Positions 40,216-49,425 of a stretch of 64,000 bases of DNA are shown in pieces. The first letter of the stretch is position 1. Every line of letters begins with the position of its first letter. The position numbers were made by a program, and so were the translations under genes. Origin of the DNA: Halorubellus sp034808145 (lineage in GTDB: Archaea; Halobacteriota; Halobacteria; Halobacteriales; Natrialbaceae); assembly GCF_034808145.1 (NCBI RefSeq), contig NZ_JAXHGM010000006.1, forward strand, positions 62,001 to 126,000, written 5' to 3'. The notes under the pieces are model-generated. The model saw nothing but the letters and a program-made list of their open reading frames with translations, had not been told where the DNA came from and searched no databases.

Positions 40216-41472
40216 CTACCGCGGCGTCTCCGCGCCCCACTTGTCGAGCGCGGTCGCGAGCTCCGGGTGGTCCTCCGCGTACTCGTCCAACGGGACGTCC
40301 TGCATCGTCGCCTCGACGGACTGCCGGAGCGCTCGCGCACCCGCCTCCGTCCCGTCGGGGTGGCCGTGGATGCCGCCGCCGGCCTGGATGGCGATGTCCG
40401 TCCCGAGCGCGTCGATGAGCGCGTCGGTCACGCCCGGATGCAGGCCGCCGGAGGCGACCGGGAGCACGTCGTTCAGCTCGTGGAGGTCGCTCTTCAGCCA
40501 CGCGTTGATACCCGGCGTGTCCTCGTTCGCGAGCTTCCCGAGCCCCGCGGTCCCCGTGTGGATGTGGTCGACGCCACAGAGGCGTGCGACCTGCGCGAGC
40601 ACGCGCATCGAGACGCCGTGGTGGTCCATGCGGTCGAACGCCGCGTGCATCGCCCGATGCGCGTGGATGGCGAGGTCCATGTCCTCGCAGTGCTCGCGGA
40701 GCGTCTGCACCGCCGACCACCCACACGTCACGACGTCCACCATCACGAACCCGCCGCCGTGCTCGTGCACGAACTCCGCGCGCCGGATCATCTCCTCGGT
40801 CTCCGCGGTGACGTTCACGAGGTAGTCCTTCTTCTCCCCGGTCTCCTCCGTGAGCTCCTCGGCCTTCGCGAGTGCGCGCTCGACGCGCTCCTCGAACGGA
40901 TTGAACGGCTGGTCCGTCAGGTTCTCGTCGTCCTTCAGGAGGTCGACGCCACCGCGCCACGCGTCCTCCGCGATCTGGACGTGCGCGTCCGTCGACAACC
41001 CGACCTTCGGCTTCGGGACCGTCGCGAGCACCGGCCGGTCGCCAGCGTCCAGCTTCTCGCTCGCGACGCTCGTCCCGAACTGCGGCCCCGGGAACCCGTC
41101 CACGATCGTCTCCGGCCAGTAACAGTCCTCGAGCCGGATGCTGTCGACGGCCTTCATCCCCATGATGTTCCCCGCGATACACGAGAGGATCTGCGCCATC
41201 GATCCCCTCTCGAAGAGCGCGGCGGGGTACGCAACGCTGACGCGGTCGTCGTTCCCGATCATGTACGCCACCGCACTGAGGTCCGTGAGCTCGTCCTCGT
41301 CGACGTGCAGCGCCGCCCACGTCCCGTTGCTCGACTCGCTCGCGACGCGACTCGCCGCGGCCTCCATCGACATCCCATCGGCGGGGTCGATGGTGAACTC
41401 GCACACCAGGTCGTCGTCGCGGGGTTCGTACTCGAGGTCGAGGAAGTCGTCGTACTCGATTCCGGTCGTCAT
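40216..41472 (-). CDS. rbcL: ribulose-1,5-bisphosphate carboxylase/oxygenase, archaeal form III
   Basis: A 418-aa large subunit. The catalytic residues seen are K154/K156 in TVPKPKVGLS, the carbamylated K180 with D182 and E183 in GGVDLLKDDENL, HAHRAMHAAFDR and HIHTGTAGLGKL (loop 6 lysine). Archaeal type III RuBisCO works in the AMP-degradation pathway with AMP phosphorylase and ribose-1,5-bisphosphate isomerase, feeding 3-phosphoglycerate into central metabolism rather than in a Calvin cycle. Those partners are not in the window. The ATG at 41472 lies about 28 nt after an AT-rich 'ttttgtatt' (minus strand), so it is leaderless. Confidence 0.97.
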   Translation of the reverse strand: MTTGIEYDDFLDLEYEPRDDDLVCEFTIDPADGMSMEAAASRVASESSNGTWAALHVDEDELTDLSAVAYMIGNDDRVSVAYPAALFERGSMAQILSCIAGNIMGMKAVDSIRLEDCYWPETIVDGFPGPQFGTSVASEKLDAGDRPVLATVPKPKVGLSTDAHVQIAEDAWRGGVDLLKDDENLTDQPFNPFEERVERALAKAEELTEETGEKKDYLVNVTAETEEMIRRAEFVHEHGGGFVMVDVVTCGWSAVQTLREHCEDMDLAIHAHRAMHAAFDRMDHHGVSMRVLAQVARLCGVDHIHTGTAGLGKLANEDTPGINAWLKSDLHELNDVLPVASGGLHPGVTDALIDALGTDIAIQAGGGIHGHPDGTEAGARALRQSVEATMQDVPLDEYAEDHPELATALDKWGAETPR

Positions 41473-41568
41473 AATTCGAGCGTTCTCTCGCACAATACAA
41501 AAATGTGCGCCGGCGTTCCAGCACGCCGGGACCGGCCGCTCCGGGCTTCCCGTCCGCGATATCGAGCC

Positions 41569-42351
41569 CTACGCGATATCGAGGATGCCGGTGACGTCCG
41601 CGAGGACGTGGTCCGGCGTGACGTCGCTCGCGGCCGCGTCGGCGCGAGTTGCGACGCCCGTCTCGACGAGCGCGGTCGTCGCACCGGCGCGGTCGCCGAA
41701 CGCGACGTCGGTGTCGAGGCGGTCGCCGACGACGAGCGCGCGAGCGGGGTCGCAGCCGAGGCGGTCGAAGACGAGGTCGACCGTGAACGGATGCGGTTTC
41801 CCGAGGACGGCGTCCGGGCGACGTTCGGCGACCGCGGCGACGGATTCGACGACGGCGCCCGACCCCGGGACGAGCCCCGAGTCGGTCGGGATGGTGCGGT
41901 CCGGGTCCGAGCCGACGAACCAGTCGACGCCAGCGTCGAACGCGGTGAGCGCGTCGGTGAGCGTCCCGTACGTGAACTCGCGGTCGATGGACGCGACCAC
42001 GCCGTCCGCCGCCGTCGGGTCGTCGACCACGTCGAGCGACGCGTTCGCGACCTGCGACGCCAGCCCGTCCTCGCCGACGACGAACGCGGCGTCGCCGGGG
42101 TGCTCGCGGTCGAGGAACGCGACCGTCGACGACCCGCTCGTCACCACCTCGTCCGCGGTCGCCTCGACCCCCGCCGCGCGGAGCTTTCCGACGTACGATT
42201 CCGGCGTCCGCGTCGGATTGTTCGTCACGAACGCGACGCTCGCACCGGCGTCCCGGACCGCCGCGACCGCGTCGGCCGCACCAGGAATCGCCGTCTGACC
42301 CCGCAAGAGCGTTCCATCCACGTCGAACACGACGCCCTCGAACTCTCTCAT
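41569..42351 (-). CDS. HAD-IIA phosphatase (NagD / p-nitrophenyl phosphatase-like)
   Basis: A 260-aa protein. The HAD motifs are VVFDVDGTLLRG (I), FVTNNPTRTPESY (II), the lysine in VLGKPHPFTVDL (III) and VVGDRLDTDVAFGDRAG (IV), with a C2a cap between II and III as in NagD/4-nitrophenylphosphatase. It could dephosphorylate nucleotides or sugar phosphates. It is adjacent to RuBisCO III and NUDIX genes, so a nucleotide-salvage role is attractive but unproven. Confidence 0.9.
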   Translation of the reverse strand: MREFEGVVFDVDGTLLRGQTAIPGAADAVAAVRDAGASVAFVTNNPTRTPESYVGKLRAAGVEATADEVVTSGSSTVAFLDREHPGDAAFVVGEDGLASQVANASLDVVDDPTAADGVVASIDREFTYGTLTDALTAFDAGVDWFVGSDPDRTIPTDSGLVPGSGAVVESVAAVAERRPDAVLGKPHPFTVDLVFDRLGCDPARALVVGDRLDTDVAFGDRAGATTALVETGVATRADAAASDVTPDHVLADVTGILDIA

Positions 42352-42462
42352 CCCTCGACCCTTCGAGCGACGGGACGGTAAGCGCGAGGGTCGCGGAGCG
42401 ACCGGCGAGCGGGAAGGCTCGCGACCGAAATCGTTTCACGGGACGAGCGAGAGGTCCGGGCG

Positions 42463-43047
42463 ATGGCGTACACGCTCGACGCCAGCCGGCCGACGTACTG
42501 CCCGCACTGTCGCGACGAGCTCGATGCGGTCGACGTCGAGGGGTCGGCCGTCCCGCACTGTCCGAACTGCGAACTCCGTGCCTTCCGGAACCCCGTGCCG
42601 GTCGCCGCCGCAACCGTCGTCGACGGCGACGCCGTCCTCCTGATCGAACGCGGCCGCCCGCCGAGCGCGGGGACGTGGGCACTCCCCGGCGGTCACGTCG
42701 ACGTCGACGAACCGCCGGCCGTCGCCGCGGCGCGCGAACTCGAAGAGGAGACCGGGCTCGCCGTCGACCCGGACGCCCTCCACCCCATCGGGAACGGCCA
42801 CCTCCGGTTCGCGTCCGGCGACGCGACGGTCTCGATGAACTACGCCGCGCCGCTGTCGGCCGCGACCGGCGACGTCGAACCGGGCGACGACGCCGCCGAC
42901 GCGAGGTTCTGGACGCTCGAGGAGGTCCGCGCGGTCCTCCCGACCCAGGCCGACGTGGAGAGCGGTCCCGGGGACCGGTCGATGCTCGCCGGCTCCGGCC
43001 CACGGCACGTCCAGCGTGCCGTCGACCGGTTCCGCGACGACGCGTGA
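42463..43047 (+). CDS. NUDIX hydrolase with N-terminal zinc ribbon
   Basis: A 194-aa protein. A four-cysteine zinc ribbon (YCPHCRDE...PHCPNCEL, residues 13-38) precedes a NUDIX domain with an intact box GGHVDVDEPPAVAAARELEEETGL (G-x5-E-x7-REUxEExGU). This architecture occurs in NADH pyrophosphatase-like and archaeal ADP-sugar/NAD-type hydrolases. It hydrolyses a nucleoside diphosphate linked to another group, with Mg2+. Confidence 0.92.
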   Translation: MAYTLDASRPTYCPHCRDELDAVDVEGSAVPHCPNCELRAFRNPVPVAAATVVDGDAVLLIERGRPPSAGTWALPGGHVDVDEPPAVAAARELEEETGLAVDPDALHPIGNGHLRFASGDATVSMNYAAPLSAATGDVEPGDDAADARFWTLEEVRAVLPTQADVESGPGDRSMLAGSGPRHVQRAVDRFRDDA

Positions 43048-43102
43048 GAAGGGACGACGTGAGACCGACACGTCTACCAGCGCCGTCCGCGAACGCGCCC
43101 TC

Positions 43103-44122
43103 ATGCCGTTCGCCGCCGACGCGCTCGCGCTCGACGACGTCCGTCGGATACTCGCCCACCTCGACGTCGTCGCGGACCCCGTCGACCTTCCAGCGACCGC
43201 CCTGACCGCCGTCGGCGACGGCGTGAACGACGTCCTCGTCGTCGACCCACCCCACGCGGGCGCCGAACGGTTCGTCCTGAAGGTCGGGACGTTCTCGCAC
43301 CCCGAACACCTCCGTGGGGGCGTCGCCGCCGCTCGCGCACTCCGCGCGTACACGACGCTCCCCGTTCCGGCCGTCCTCGGGTTCGACCCCGGGAGCGACG
43401 ACCGTCCGCCGGCCGTCGCCACGGAGCACTGCGACGGCGACCCGCTCGCGCGCGACTTCGACGACGTCGAGAACCTCACCGACCCGGCCCGCGTCTCCCT
43501 CCTCGGCGCCGTCGTCGCCGCGTTCGACGCGCTCCCGGCCGACGCGGCGACCGGCTGGGGGAACGTCAAGCGCGACGAGACGGTGGACGGTCGCCCGCAC
43601 CTCACCGCTGGCCACGACGCGTTCGACGAGTGGGTCGCGGCGTACGCGACGAAGCACTTCGAGTCTCCGGTCGACCACCCCGCCATCGAGCGCGTCGCGC
43701 CCGACGCTCTCGAGTACTTCCGGGCCAACCGGCATCGGCTCCCGAGCGACCCGTCGCCCTCCATCGTCGTCACCGACCTCTCGCCCGGGAACCTCCTCGC
43801 GCCGGACGGCCGCCCGCCAGCGTCCGTCGACGGCCTCGCCGGCGTCGTCGACCTGGAGAGAGCGAAGCTCGGGCCAGTAGCGTTCACCGCGACGAACCTC
43901 GAGTACCTCCTCACCAGCGCGGTCGACGAACCGACGCCCGTCCGGGACGCGCTCTACGAACCGCTCCCGTTCGGGCCGACGTTCCCGCTCCGAGACCTCT
44001 ACCGGCTCGTCGCGGTCAGCCGTGCCGTCAGCGGCCTCGACACGTGGGAGGACCCGGAGACCGACGCGTTCGACCGACGCGCCCGAGCGGTCGCACGCGA
44101 ACTCGAGCGCATCATCGACTGA
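43103..44122 (+). CDS. phosphotransferase family protein (APH/choline kinase-like)
   Basis: A 339-aa protein with the aminoglycoside-phosphotransferase fold: an ATP-binding N-lobe (ERFVLKVGTFSHPE, putative Lys), VTDLSPGNLLAPDG (the catalytic loop, 'D.s..N') and GVVDLERAKLGPVAFTATNLEYLL (the metal-binding D, as DLE). The canonical HxD is modified to TDLSPGN. The substrate is unknown; sugars, choline-like molecules and proteins are all possible for the fold. It begins 55 nt after the NUDIX gene and may be co-transcribed. Confidence 0.8.
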   Translation: MPFAADALALDDVRRILAHLDVVADPVDLPATALTAVGDGVNDVLVVDPPHAGAERFVLKVGTFSHPEHLRGGVAAARALRAYTTLPVPAVLGFDPGSDDRPPAVATEHCDGDPLARDFDDVENLTDPARVSLLGAVVAAFDALPADAATGWGNVKRDETVDGRPHLTAGHDAFDEWVAAYATKHFESPVDHPAIERVAPDALEYFRANRHRLPSDPSPSIVVTDLSPGNLLAPDGRPPASVDGLAGVVDLERAKLGPVAFTATNLEYLLTSAVDEPTPVRDALYEPLPFGPTFPLRDLYRLVAVSRAVSGLDTWEDPETDAFDRRARAVARELERIID

Positions 44123-44194
44123 CCGGAATCTCGCGACCGACGTTCGAGTGGGTCGGTCCCCCACGCCAGTGAAGGAGTCCAGAACGCCGGCGGG

Positions 44195-45169
44195 TCAGTC
44201 TAGGACGACGCGCTCGCCCGACTCGGCGCTCTCGTAGATCGCGTCGATGACGGCCATGTTCGCAATCGCTTCGTCGCCGTCGGTCTCGGGGGACTCGCCG
44301 GACGCGACGCAGTCCGCGAAGCGCTCGACCTGACGGCGGTACTGGTCGCCCGCGTCGAACGTCTCCAGGACCTCGCGGCCGTCGACGGCGTACTCGAGTT
44401 CGACCGTGTCGCCGCGCGGGTTGAACGCGTCCCGCGGTGCTTCCAGCCACCCGTTCTCGGCCTCGACGCGATACCGTTGGACGTCCTGCGTGTCGAAGCT
44501 CGCCGACACCTGCGCGGTCGCACCACCGTACTCGAGCCGTGCGGCGACGTGCGTGTCGACCCCACAGTCGCGCGAGTCCACGGTTCGAGCGGAGACCGCG
44601 TCGGGCTCGCCGAGGAGCGTCCGCGTGACGTTCACCGCGTAACACCCCACGTCCATGAGGCTCCCACCCGCCAGGTCCGGGTCGAGGCGGATGTCGTCCG
44701 CGCGCCCGCGGAGCGGGAACTGGAACGTGGCGTACGCGCCACGGACCGCGTCGAGCTCGTCCGCGACGATCTCTCGTGCTCGGCGCGTCCGCGGGTGATA
44801 CCGGTACATGAACGCCTCCATGAGCGTGACGCCGGCGTCCTCGCAGTACGCGACGAGGTCGCGTGCCTCGGCCGCGTCGACCGCCAGCGGCTTCTCGCAG
44901 AGGACGTGCAGGCCCGCGTCCGCCGCCGCCTTCGTCCACTCCGCGTGCATCGCGTTCGGGAGCGGGACGTACACCGCGTCGAGGTCGTCGTCCGCGAGCA
45001 GCGCCTCGTACGAGCCGTACGCACGGTCGATACCGAGGTCGTCCGCGACCGCGCTCGCTCGCGTCCCGTCGCGCGACGCGATGGCGGCGACCACGTGTTC
45101 GCTTCGCTCGATCGCCGGCACGACCGCTTTCAGTCCGATGTTCGCCGTGGAGATGACGCCGAATCGCAT
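44195..45169 (-). CDS. Gfo/Idh/MocA-family oxidoreductase
   Basis: A 324-aa protein. A Rossmann N-terminus (MRFGVISTANIGLKAVVPAI), the CEKPLAVDAAEARDLV signature with the catalytic Lys, AFMYRYHPRTRRAREIV, and the beta-sheet domain GGSLMDVGCYAVNVTRTLLGEP match NAD(P)-dependent sugar dehydrogenases such as glucose-fructose oxidoreductase or D-xylose dehydrogenase. The substrate is probably a pentose or hexose. The ATG at 45169 is preferred over a GTG 12 nt upstream because it opens the first strand. Confidence 0.92.
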   Translation of the reverse strand: MRFGVISTANIGLKAVVPAIERSEHVVAAIASRDGTRASAVADDLGIDRAYGSYEALLADDDLDAVYVPLPNAMHAEWTKAAADAGLHVLCEKPLAVDAAEARDLVAYCEDAGVTLMEAFMYRYHPRTRRAREIVADELDAVRGAYATFQFPLRGRADDIRLDPDLAGGSLMDVGCYAVNVTRTLLGEPDAVSARTVDSRDCGVDTHVAARLEYGGATAQVSASFDTQDVQRYRVEAENGWLEAPRDAFNPRGDTVELEYAVDGREVLETFDAGDQYRRQVERFADCVASGESPETDGDEAIANMAVIDAIYESAESGERVVLD

Positions 45170-45292
45170 ACCGTCGCCCACGGAACCGCCGAAGTTAACG
45201 ACCGCGGTCGCCGTTGCTCCCTCGAAAATATGCGTGACCGGGATGAGGAAAATTTAACTTACCGCGGAACAGGTGCGTTAACCAATCACCCG

Positions 45293-46246
45293 ATGTCCGA
45301 ATCTACCCGAACTACTGCCGACGGCGGTGAACCCGACACGTTGAACGTGGAGGACCTCTTCGCCACCGACGACACGGACATCTCCATCGACGACGGAGAG
45401 TCCGACGACGAGACGGTTACACCGGGCTCCGAGACGGTCGCGCCGGACGCCGAGGACACGACCGCCGACGAACTCTTCGCGCAGCTCCGGGAGGAACAGG
45501 ACGACGCGGACCAGGCACACGCCGTCGACGAACTCGGCGACGAGTCACCGGACGAGATCATGGCTCGTGCGGACGAGGAGGCGGAGCACGTCGACCAGAT
45601 CGACGAGTCCATCCGCGCTGACGAAGGGGCGCTCGACGACCTCCTGCTCACCGAGCGCCGCGAGGCCGACGGCTTCCTCTGGGTGGAGACAGGAGACGAC
45701 GCGACCGGGGCCGACGACGTCGATTCGCTGTTCGCGCCAGACGACGACACGTCGACCGACGGCTGGAGCGACCCAGTCGCGGCCGACGACGAGTCGAGTA
45801 CGGACGCGGTGACGGCCGACGACGACACACCGAGTGCTGACGCGGTGACAACCGACGACGACGACGGGTTCGCGCTCACGGACGACAGTTCGGAGCCGTT
45901 CGACGGGCGCGCCGCGACGTTCGACGCCGCTGACGCCGACGACTTCGCCGCCGACGCCACCGAGTTCGAGGCCGAGAGCGAGGACGCGTCGACGGAACCG
46001 GCCCAGGACGCGGACGTCGCGCAGAGCGTCGACGAGCCGACCGCCGACCGCGGGGAGGAACCTGCTGTCTCCGACGAACCGGAAGCCAGCAACGGCGAGC
46101 GCGAAGACGCCGCGGTGAGCGATGACGCCGCAGCGAGCGACGAGGCGAGCGATGCCGACGACGAGAGCAATGCTGACGACGAGAGCGATTCCGACGACGA
46201 CGGGGGCGGTCTCGCGTCGCGCATCCGCTCCATCCTCACGGGGTGA
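45293..46246 (+). CDS. acidic disordered protein, first of a three-gene set with C-terminal amphipathic helix
   Basis: A 317-aa protein, not recognised. It is almost entirely Asp/Glu/Ala/Ser/Thr, with short hydrophobic islands in the same form: VEDLFATDD, ADELFAQLRE, DEIMARADEE, LDDLLLTERREADGFLWVET, VDSLFAPDDD. These look like repeated linear docking motifs. It ends GGGLASRIRSILTG, a short basic amphipathic helix of the kind that binds membranes. A 'atttaactta' AT block precedes the start by about 40 nt. The following two genes share the design. It is probably a scaffold or adaptor at the membrane; this is inference only. Confidence 0.7.
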   Translation: MSESTRTTADGGEPDTLNVEDLFATDDTDISIDDGESDDETVTPGSETVAPDAEDTTADELFAQLREEQDDADQAHAVDELGDESPDEIMARADEEAEHVDQIDESIRADEGALDDLLLTERREADGFLWVETGDDATGADDVDSLFAPDDDTSTDGWSDPVAADDESSTDAVTADDDTPSADAVTTDDDDGFALTDDSSEPFDGRAATFDAADADDFAADATEFEAESEDASTEPAQDADVAQSVDEPTADRGEEPAVSDEPEASNGEREDAAVSDDAAASDEASDADDESNADDESDSDDDGGGLASRIRSILTG

Positions 46247-46306
46247 GGTCGCGCCGTTCGGGGGTCAGGTTTAATTCCTTCCCGAGCTATGGGTCCGATA
46301 TCGTAA

Positions 46307-48106
46307 ATGACGGGTGACTCAGCGCTCTCTGCGTACGTCGAAATCTGTCGCGGTTTTGGGCTGTCGAACGACGAGATTCGAGCGATTCACGCCGGCGGTG
46401 AAGTGCCCGACGACGTCGACCCGCGGAAGGTGGTCGCGAAGGCGCTTCCGGACAACCCGTCAGCGAGCGACGCGCATCACGCGCTGTTGAAGGTCCTCTC
46501 GAACTCCTCGCGCGGTATCGACGCGCCACGGGACTTCGACGAGAGCGAAGTTGGAACGCAACTCGACGCCGTCCTCTCCGCTATCGGCGGCTCGGTCTCT
46601 ACCGCGGACGCGAACGACGACCCGCTCACCGCGGGCGGCCCGAACCCGGAACCGTGGACGATCGAGGTCGCCGACCCGTCCGGGAACGTCCGCGAGCTCT
46701 CCTTCTCGTTCCCACCGCACGACCTCGGGACCGACAACTATCCGGCGATACTGGACGCCATCGAGTCCGCGGTCCTCGACGGCGCCCCGTTGACGTTCGT
46801 TCGACTTTCGGACGACGACCGCTGGCGGTTCGTGCTCGTCAACGAATCCAATCTCGAGTCGTTGACGTCGAACCTCGGCGACGGCATCTCGTTCGCCGGC
46901 GGCGACCTGCTCGCGGACGACCAGATAGCGGCCTTCGTTCCCCTGGACGTCGGTGACGACGCGGCCGACGTCGAACCCCCGGACGAGATACCGAAGGAGC
47001 AGGAGGAGGAAGCCATCGGGAACCTCTTGACGACGGACGAGAGCATCGACGACATCCTCGCGACGGACGAAGAGGAGCCCGAACCCGAGCCCGAGTCGAC
47101 GAGTCCCGTCGACGATAGCCTCGACGACGTCTTCGCGTCGATGGAGAGCGACATCGCCGAAGGCGGTGAGCCCGTGGACGCGGGCGACTCGCCGTTCGAA
47201 CAAGCCGAGCCGGAACCGGAACCCGCGGCAGAGCCGGAACCAGAGCCCGTGGCCGAGCCCGAGCCTGCAACCGAGCCGGAACCCGCGGTCGAGCCGGGAA
47301 CCGAGCAGGAACCAGAACCGGAGCCTGCGGCTGAGCCAGAACCCGAACCGGAGCCGGAGCCCGAACCTGCGGCTGAGCCAGAGTCCGAACCGACGGCCGA
47401 ACCGGAGCCGGAGCCCGAACCTGCAACCGAGCCGGAACCAGAACCGGAACCAGAGCCCGAACCGGAGCCGGAGCCCGAACCTGCAGCCGAGCCCGAATCG
47501 GTCGAGTCCGAGCCGGCTGCGGCGTCGTCGTCCGGCGAGAGTGTGGACGCGAGTGCGGAGGATAGACCGACCGCGGACGTCGAACCGGTGGAGTCCGAGC
47601 CCGCGGAAGCAGACGTGGAGGCCGAACCCGGAACGGCAGACTCCGCGACCGCTGACGCCACGCCCGGCGAGATGGTTGACGCAGAACCGGAACCGGCGGC
47701 CGCGGCGTCCGAGTCTACCGAATCCGGGTCCGCGGACGCCGACCCCGTCGAGGCGGAGCCGACCGAAGCCGAGTCCGCGGACGCTGACCACGTTGAGGCG
47801 GAGCCGACCGAATCCGAGCCCGCGGACGCCGAGCCGGCAGCGGCGGAGACGACGGAGGCCGACCTGTTCGAAGCCGATTCTGCGAGCGGTACCGCGACGG
47901 CGGCCGGCGAGGACGAACCGTCGGACGCGACCGCGGCGGATGCACCGTCGGCGGACGCCAGTACGGCCGACGCGGCCTCGTCAACCGAACCGGCGGAGTC
48001 GACGACGTCCCCGCCGGCCGAGTCGTCCGCGACCGCCGACGGCGAGGAGTCGTCGTCGAAGGGTGTCGTCGGTCGGTTCGTCGGCTGGCTGAAGAACCTG
48101 TTCTGA
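46307..48106 (+). CDS. acidic repeat protein with folded N-terminal domain and C-terminal amphipathic helix, second of the set
   Basis: A 599-aa protein. Residues 1-220 look folded: helical MTGDSALSAYVEICRGFGLSNDEIRAI and HHALLKVLSNSSRGI, then beta-rich WTIEVADPSGNVRELSFSF, with LTFVRLSDDDRWRFVLVNE and a hydrophobic finish IAAFVPLDV. Next come DDhh motifs (IDDILATDEE, LDDVFASME) and an EPEP/AEPEP repeat of about 110 residues, then further acidic repeats (EAEPTEAESADAD). The end is SSSKGVVGRFVGWLKNLF, an amphipathic helix with Lys/Arg and Trp. 'ggtttaatt' lies about 36 nt before the ATG. The function is unknown; it is probably the core member, since it alone has a folded domain. Confidence 0.7.
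   Translation: MTGDSALSAYVEICRGFGLSNDEIRAIHAGGEVPDDVDPRKVVAKALPDNPSASDAHHALLKVLSNSSRGIDAPRDFDESEVGTQLDAVLSAIGGSVSTADANDDPLTAGGPNPEPWTIEVADPSGNVRELSFSFPPHDLGTDNYPAILDAIESAVLDGAPLTFVRLSDDDRWRFVLVNESNLESLTSNLGDGISFAGGDLLADDQIAAFVPLDVGDDAADVEPPDEIPKEQEEEAIGNLLTTDESIDDILATDEEEPEPEPESTSPVDDSLDDVFASMESDIAEGGEPVDAGDSPFEQAEPEPEPAAEPEPEPVAEPEPATEPEPAVEPGTEQEPEPEPAAEPEPEPEPEPEPAAEPESEPTAEPEPEPEPATEPEPEPEPEPEPEPEPEPAAEPESVESEPAAASSSGESVDASAEDRPTADVEPVESEPAEADVEAEPGTADSATADATPGEMVDAEPEPAAAASESTESGSADADPVEAEPTEAESADADHVEAEPTESEPADAEPAAAETTEADLFEADSASGTATAAGEDEPSDATAADAPSADASTADAASSTEPAESTTSPPAESSATADGEESSSKGVVGRFVGWLKNLF
47195..47520 (+). repeat. EPEP/AEPEP-coding tandem repeat
   Basis: Repeated 'gagccggaacc', 'gagcccgaacct' and 'gcggctgagcca' units encode a long Glu-Pro-Ala stretch of the 46307 protein. 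The Glu-Pro-rich chain would be stiff and extended, like a spacer between the folded N-terminus and the membrane-binding tail. Length is likely to vary between strains. Confidence 0.75.
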
Positions 48107-48180
48107 GCGACGGGTCGTCGACGGCGGTCGATGCGGTCGTGCCAGGAAGTTTCTTGGTGGGGCCCGCGTTCGGTTGATGC

Positions 48181-49425
48181 ATGAGCGACGACGCTGCCGA
48201 CGACGGCGACGTGGACGCCGGGTCGGCACCAGCGGACTCTCCGGACGAACAGCCCGTTGACGGGAGTGACGACGGCGAGAACGCGCCGGCTGACACGCCG
48301 GACGCCTCGGACGCGGCGGACGTCGACGCGCTGGGGGACGCGGCCGCGGACGTCGCGGACGCCGACGGGAGCGATGCGGCATCGGACGCGGACGACCGTG
48401 CGAGCGAACTGGCGGAGGCCGCTGGCGACGCGTACCGCGACACCGCGGACGCCGGCCCGAAGACGTACGTCTCCGAGCGCTCGGTCGACGACGACGTCGA
48501 CGCCGCATCGAACGCATCCGGTGGCGGGCCGCGAACGCACGTGAGCGAGGAGAGCGTCGACGACATGCTCGACGACATCTTCGACGACGACGATGACGGC
48601 GACGACGGCACGCCCGGGCCGAGTACGACGACCGTCACCGAGAGAACGTCGACAGTCAGTGACAGTACATCGACCGTCGGCGACAGCGCGACCACGACCG
48701 GCACCGGGGCCGTAGACGGGGACGACGCCGGCACCGACACCGAGTCGACCGAAACGGTCGACGAAGACGACGCGGTCGGCGAACGCACTGGTGGGAGCGA
48801 CGACGCGACCGTCGCGACGACCACTGACTCGTCGGCGGCGAGCGATCCGACCGGGAGCGACTCGACGCCGGGGCCGGACGTCGACGCGCTCGCGGACGCC
48901 GCCGCCGACCTCGACGCCGGAACCGAATCCGATCGCGACGTGGACGCGGACGACCGAGCGGAGTCCCCCACGGTCGACGACGACGCGGACGTCGCGGACG
49001 CCGACGAGGGAGGGGCGACCACTGGCGCGGCTGTCGACGAGAGCGCGGCCGTCGACGAAAGTACGGCCGTCGACGAGGGCGCGGACGACGAGCCGCTGTC
49101 GGCCGACGAGGTGGCACAAGCGCTCGCGGACGCCGAGACCGACGACGACTCGTTCGGCCGGCCGACGACCGAAGGCGCCGCGGACCGCGAGGACACCACG
49201 GACATCGGCGACGTCGACCTGGACGTCGGCGACGTCGAGACAAGCGCCGGACCGGTCGGCGAGTCCACGAGTACGGCGGGCCCGCTCGCCGACAGCGGCC
49301 CCGTAGCTGAACCCGGCGACGGCACGGACGCCGCAGCGAGCGAACCGGCCGCATCCGACGACGACGAGAGCGACGACGAACCCAGCGGCCTGCTCGCGCG
49401 ACTGAAAGCCTGGCTGTTCGGGTGA
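48181..49425 (+). CDS. acidic disordered protein, third of the set, with C-terminal amphipathic helix
   Basis: A 414-aa protein of extreme acidity with Asp/Ala/Ser/Thr repeats (DDAADDGDVDAGSAPADSP...). Recurring conserved-looking islands are GPKTYVSERSVDDDVD, GPRTHVSEESVDDMLDDIFDD and LSADEVAQALADAE. It ends DDEPSGLLARLKAWLFG, the same type of basic/aromatic amphipathic helix as the two preceding proteins. The duplicated 'GP[KR]T[YH]VSE[RE]SVDD' segment may be a docking motif. No enzyme domain is present. It is the third of the row and 153 nt before the convergent sucD gene. Confidence 0.7.
   Translation: MSDDAADDGDVDAGSAPADSPDEQPVDGSDDGENAPADTPDASDAADVDALGDAAADVADADGSDAASDADDRASELAEAAGDAYRDTADAGPKTYVSERSVDDDVDAASNASGGGPRTHVSEESVDDMLDDIFDDDDDGDDGTPGPSTTTVTERTSTVSDSTSTVGDSATTTGTGAVDGDDAGTDTESTETVDEDDAVGERTGGSDDATVATTTDSSAASDPTGSDSTPGPDVDALADAAADLDAGTESDRDVDADDRAESPTVDDDADVADADEGGATTGAAVDESAAVDESTAVDEGADDEPLSADEVAQALADAETDDDSFGRPTTEGAADREDTTDIGDVDLDVGDVETSAGPVGESTSTAGPLADSGPVAEPGDGTDAAASEPAASDDDESDDEPSGLLARLKAWLFG

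Noticed and set aside
40106..44164. A 1352-codon minus-strand frame
   Set aside because: It runs through RuBisCO, HAD, NUDIX and phosphotransferase genes in another frame, with an Arg-rich translation typical of a high-GC shadow.
47195..47520. Repeats resembling a CRISPR-like array
   Set aside because: The units are short, in coding frame and translate to Glu-Pro repeats; there are no spacers of even length and no cas genes.
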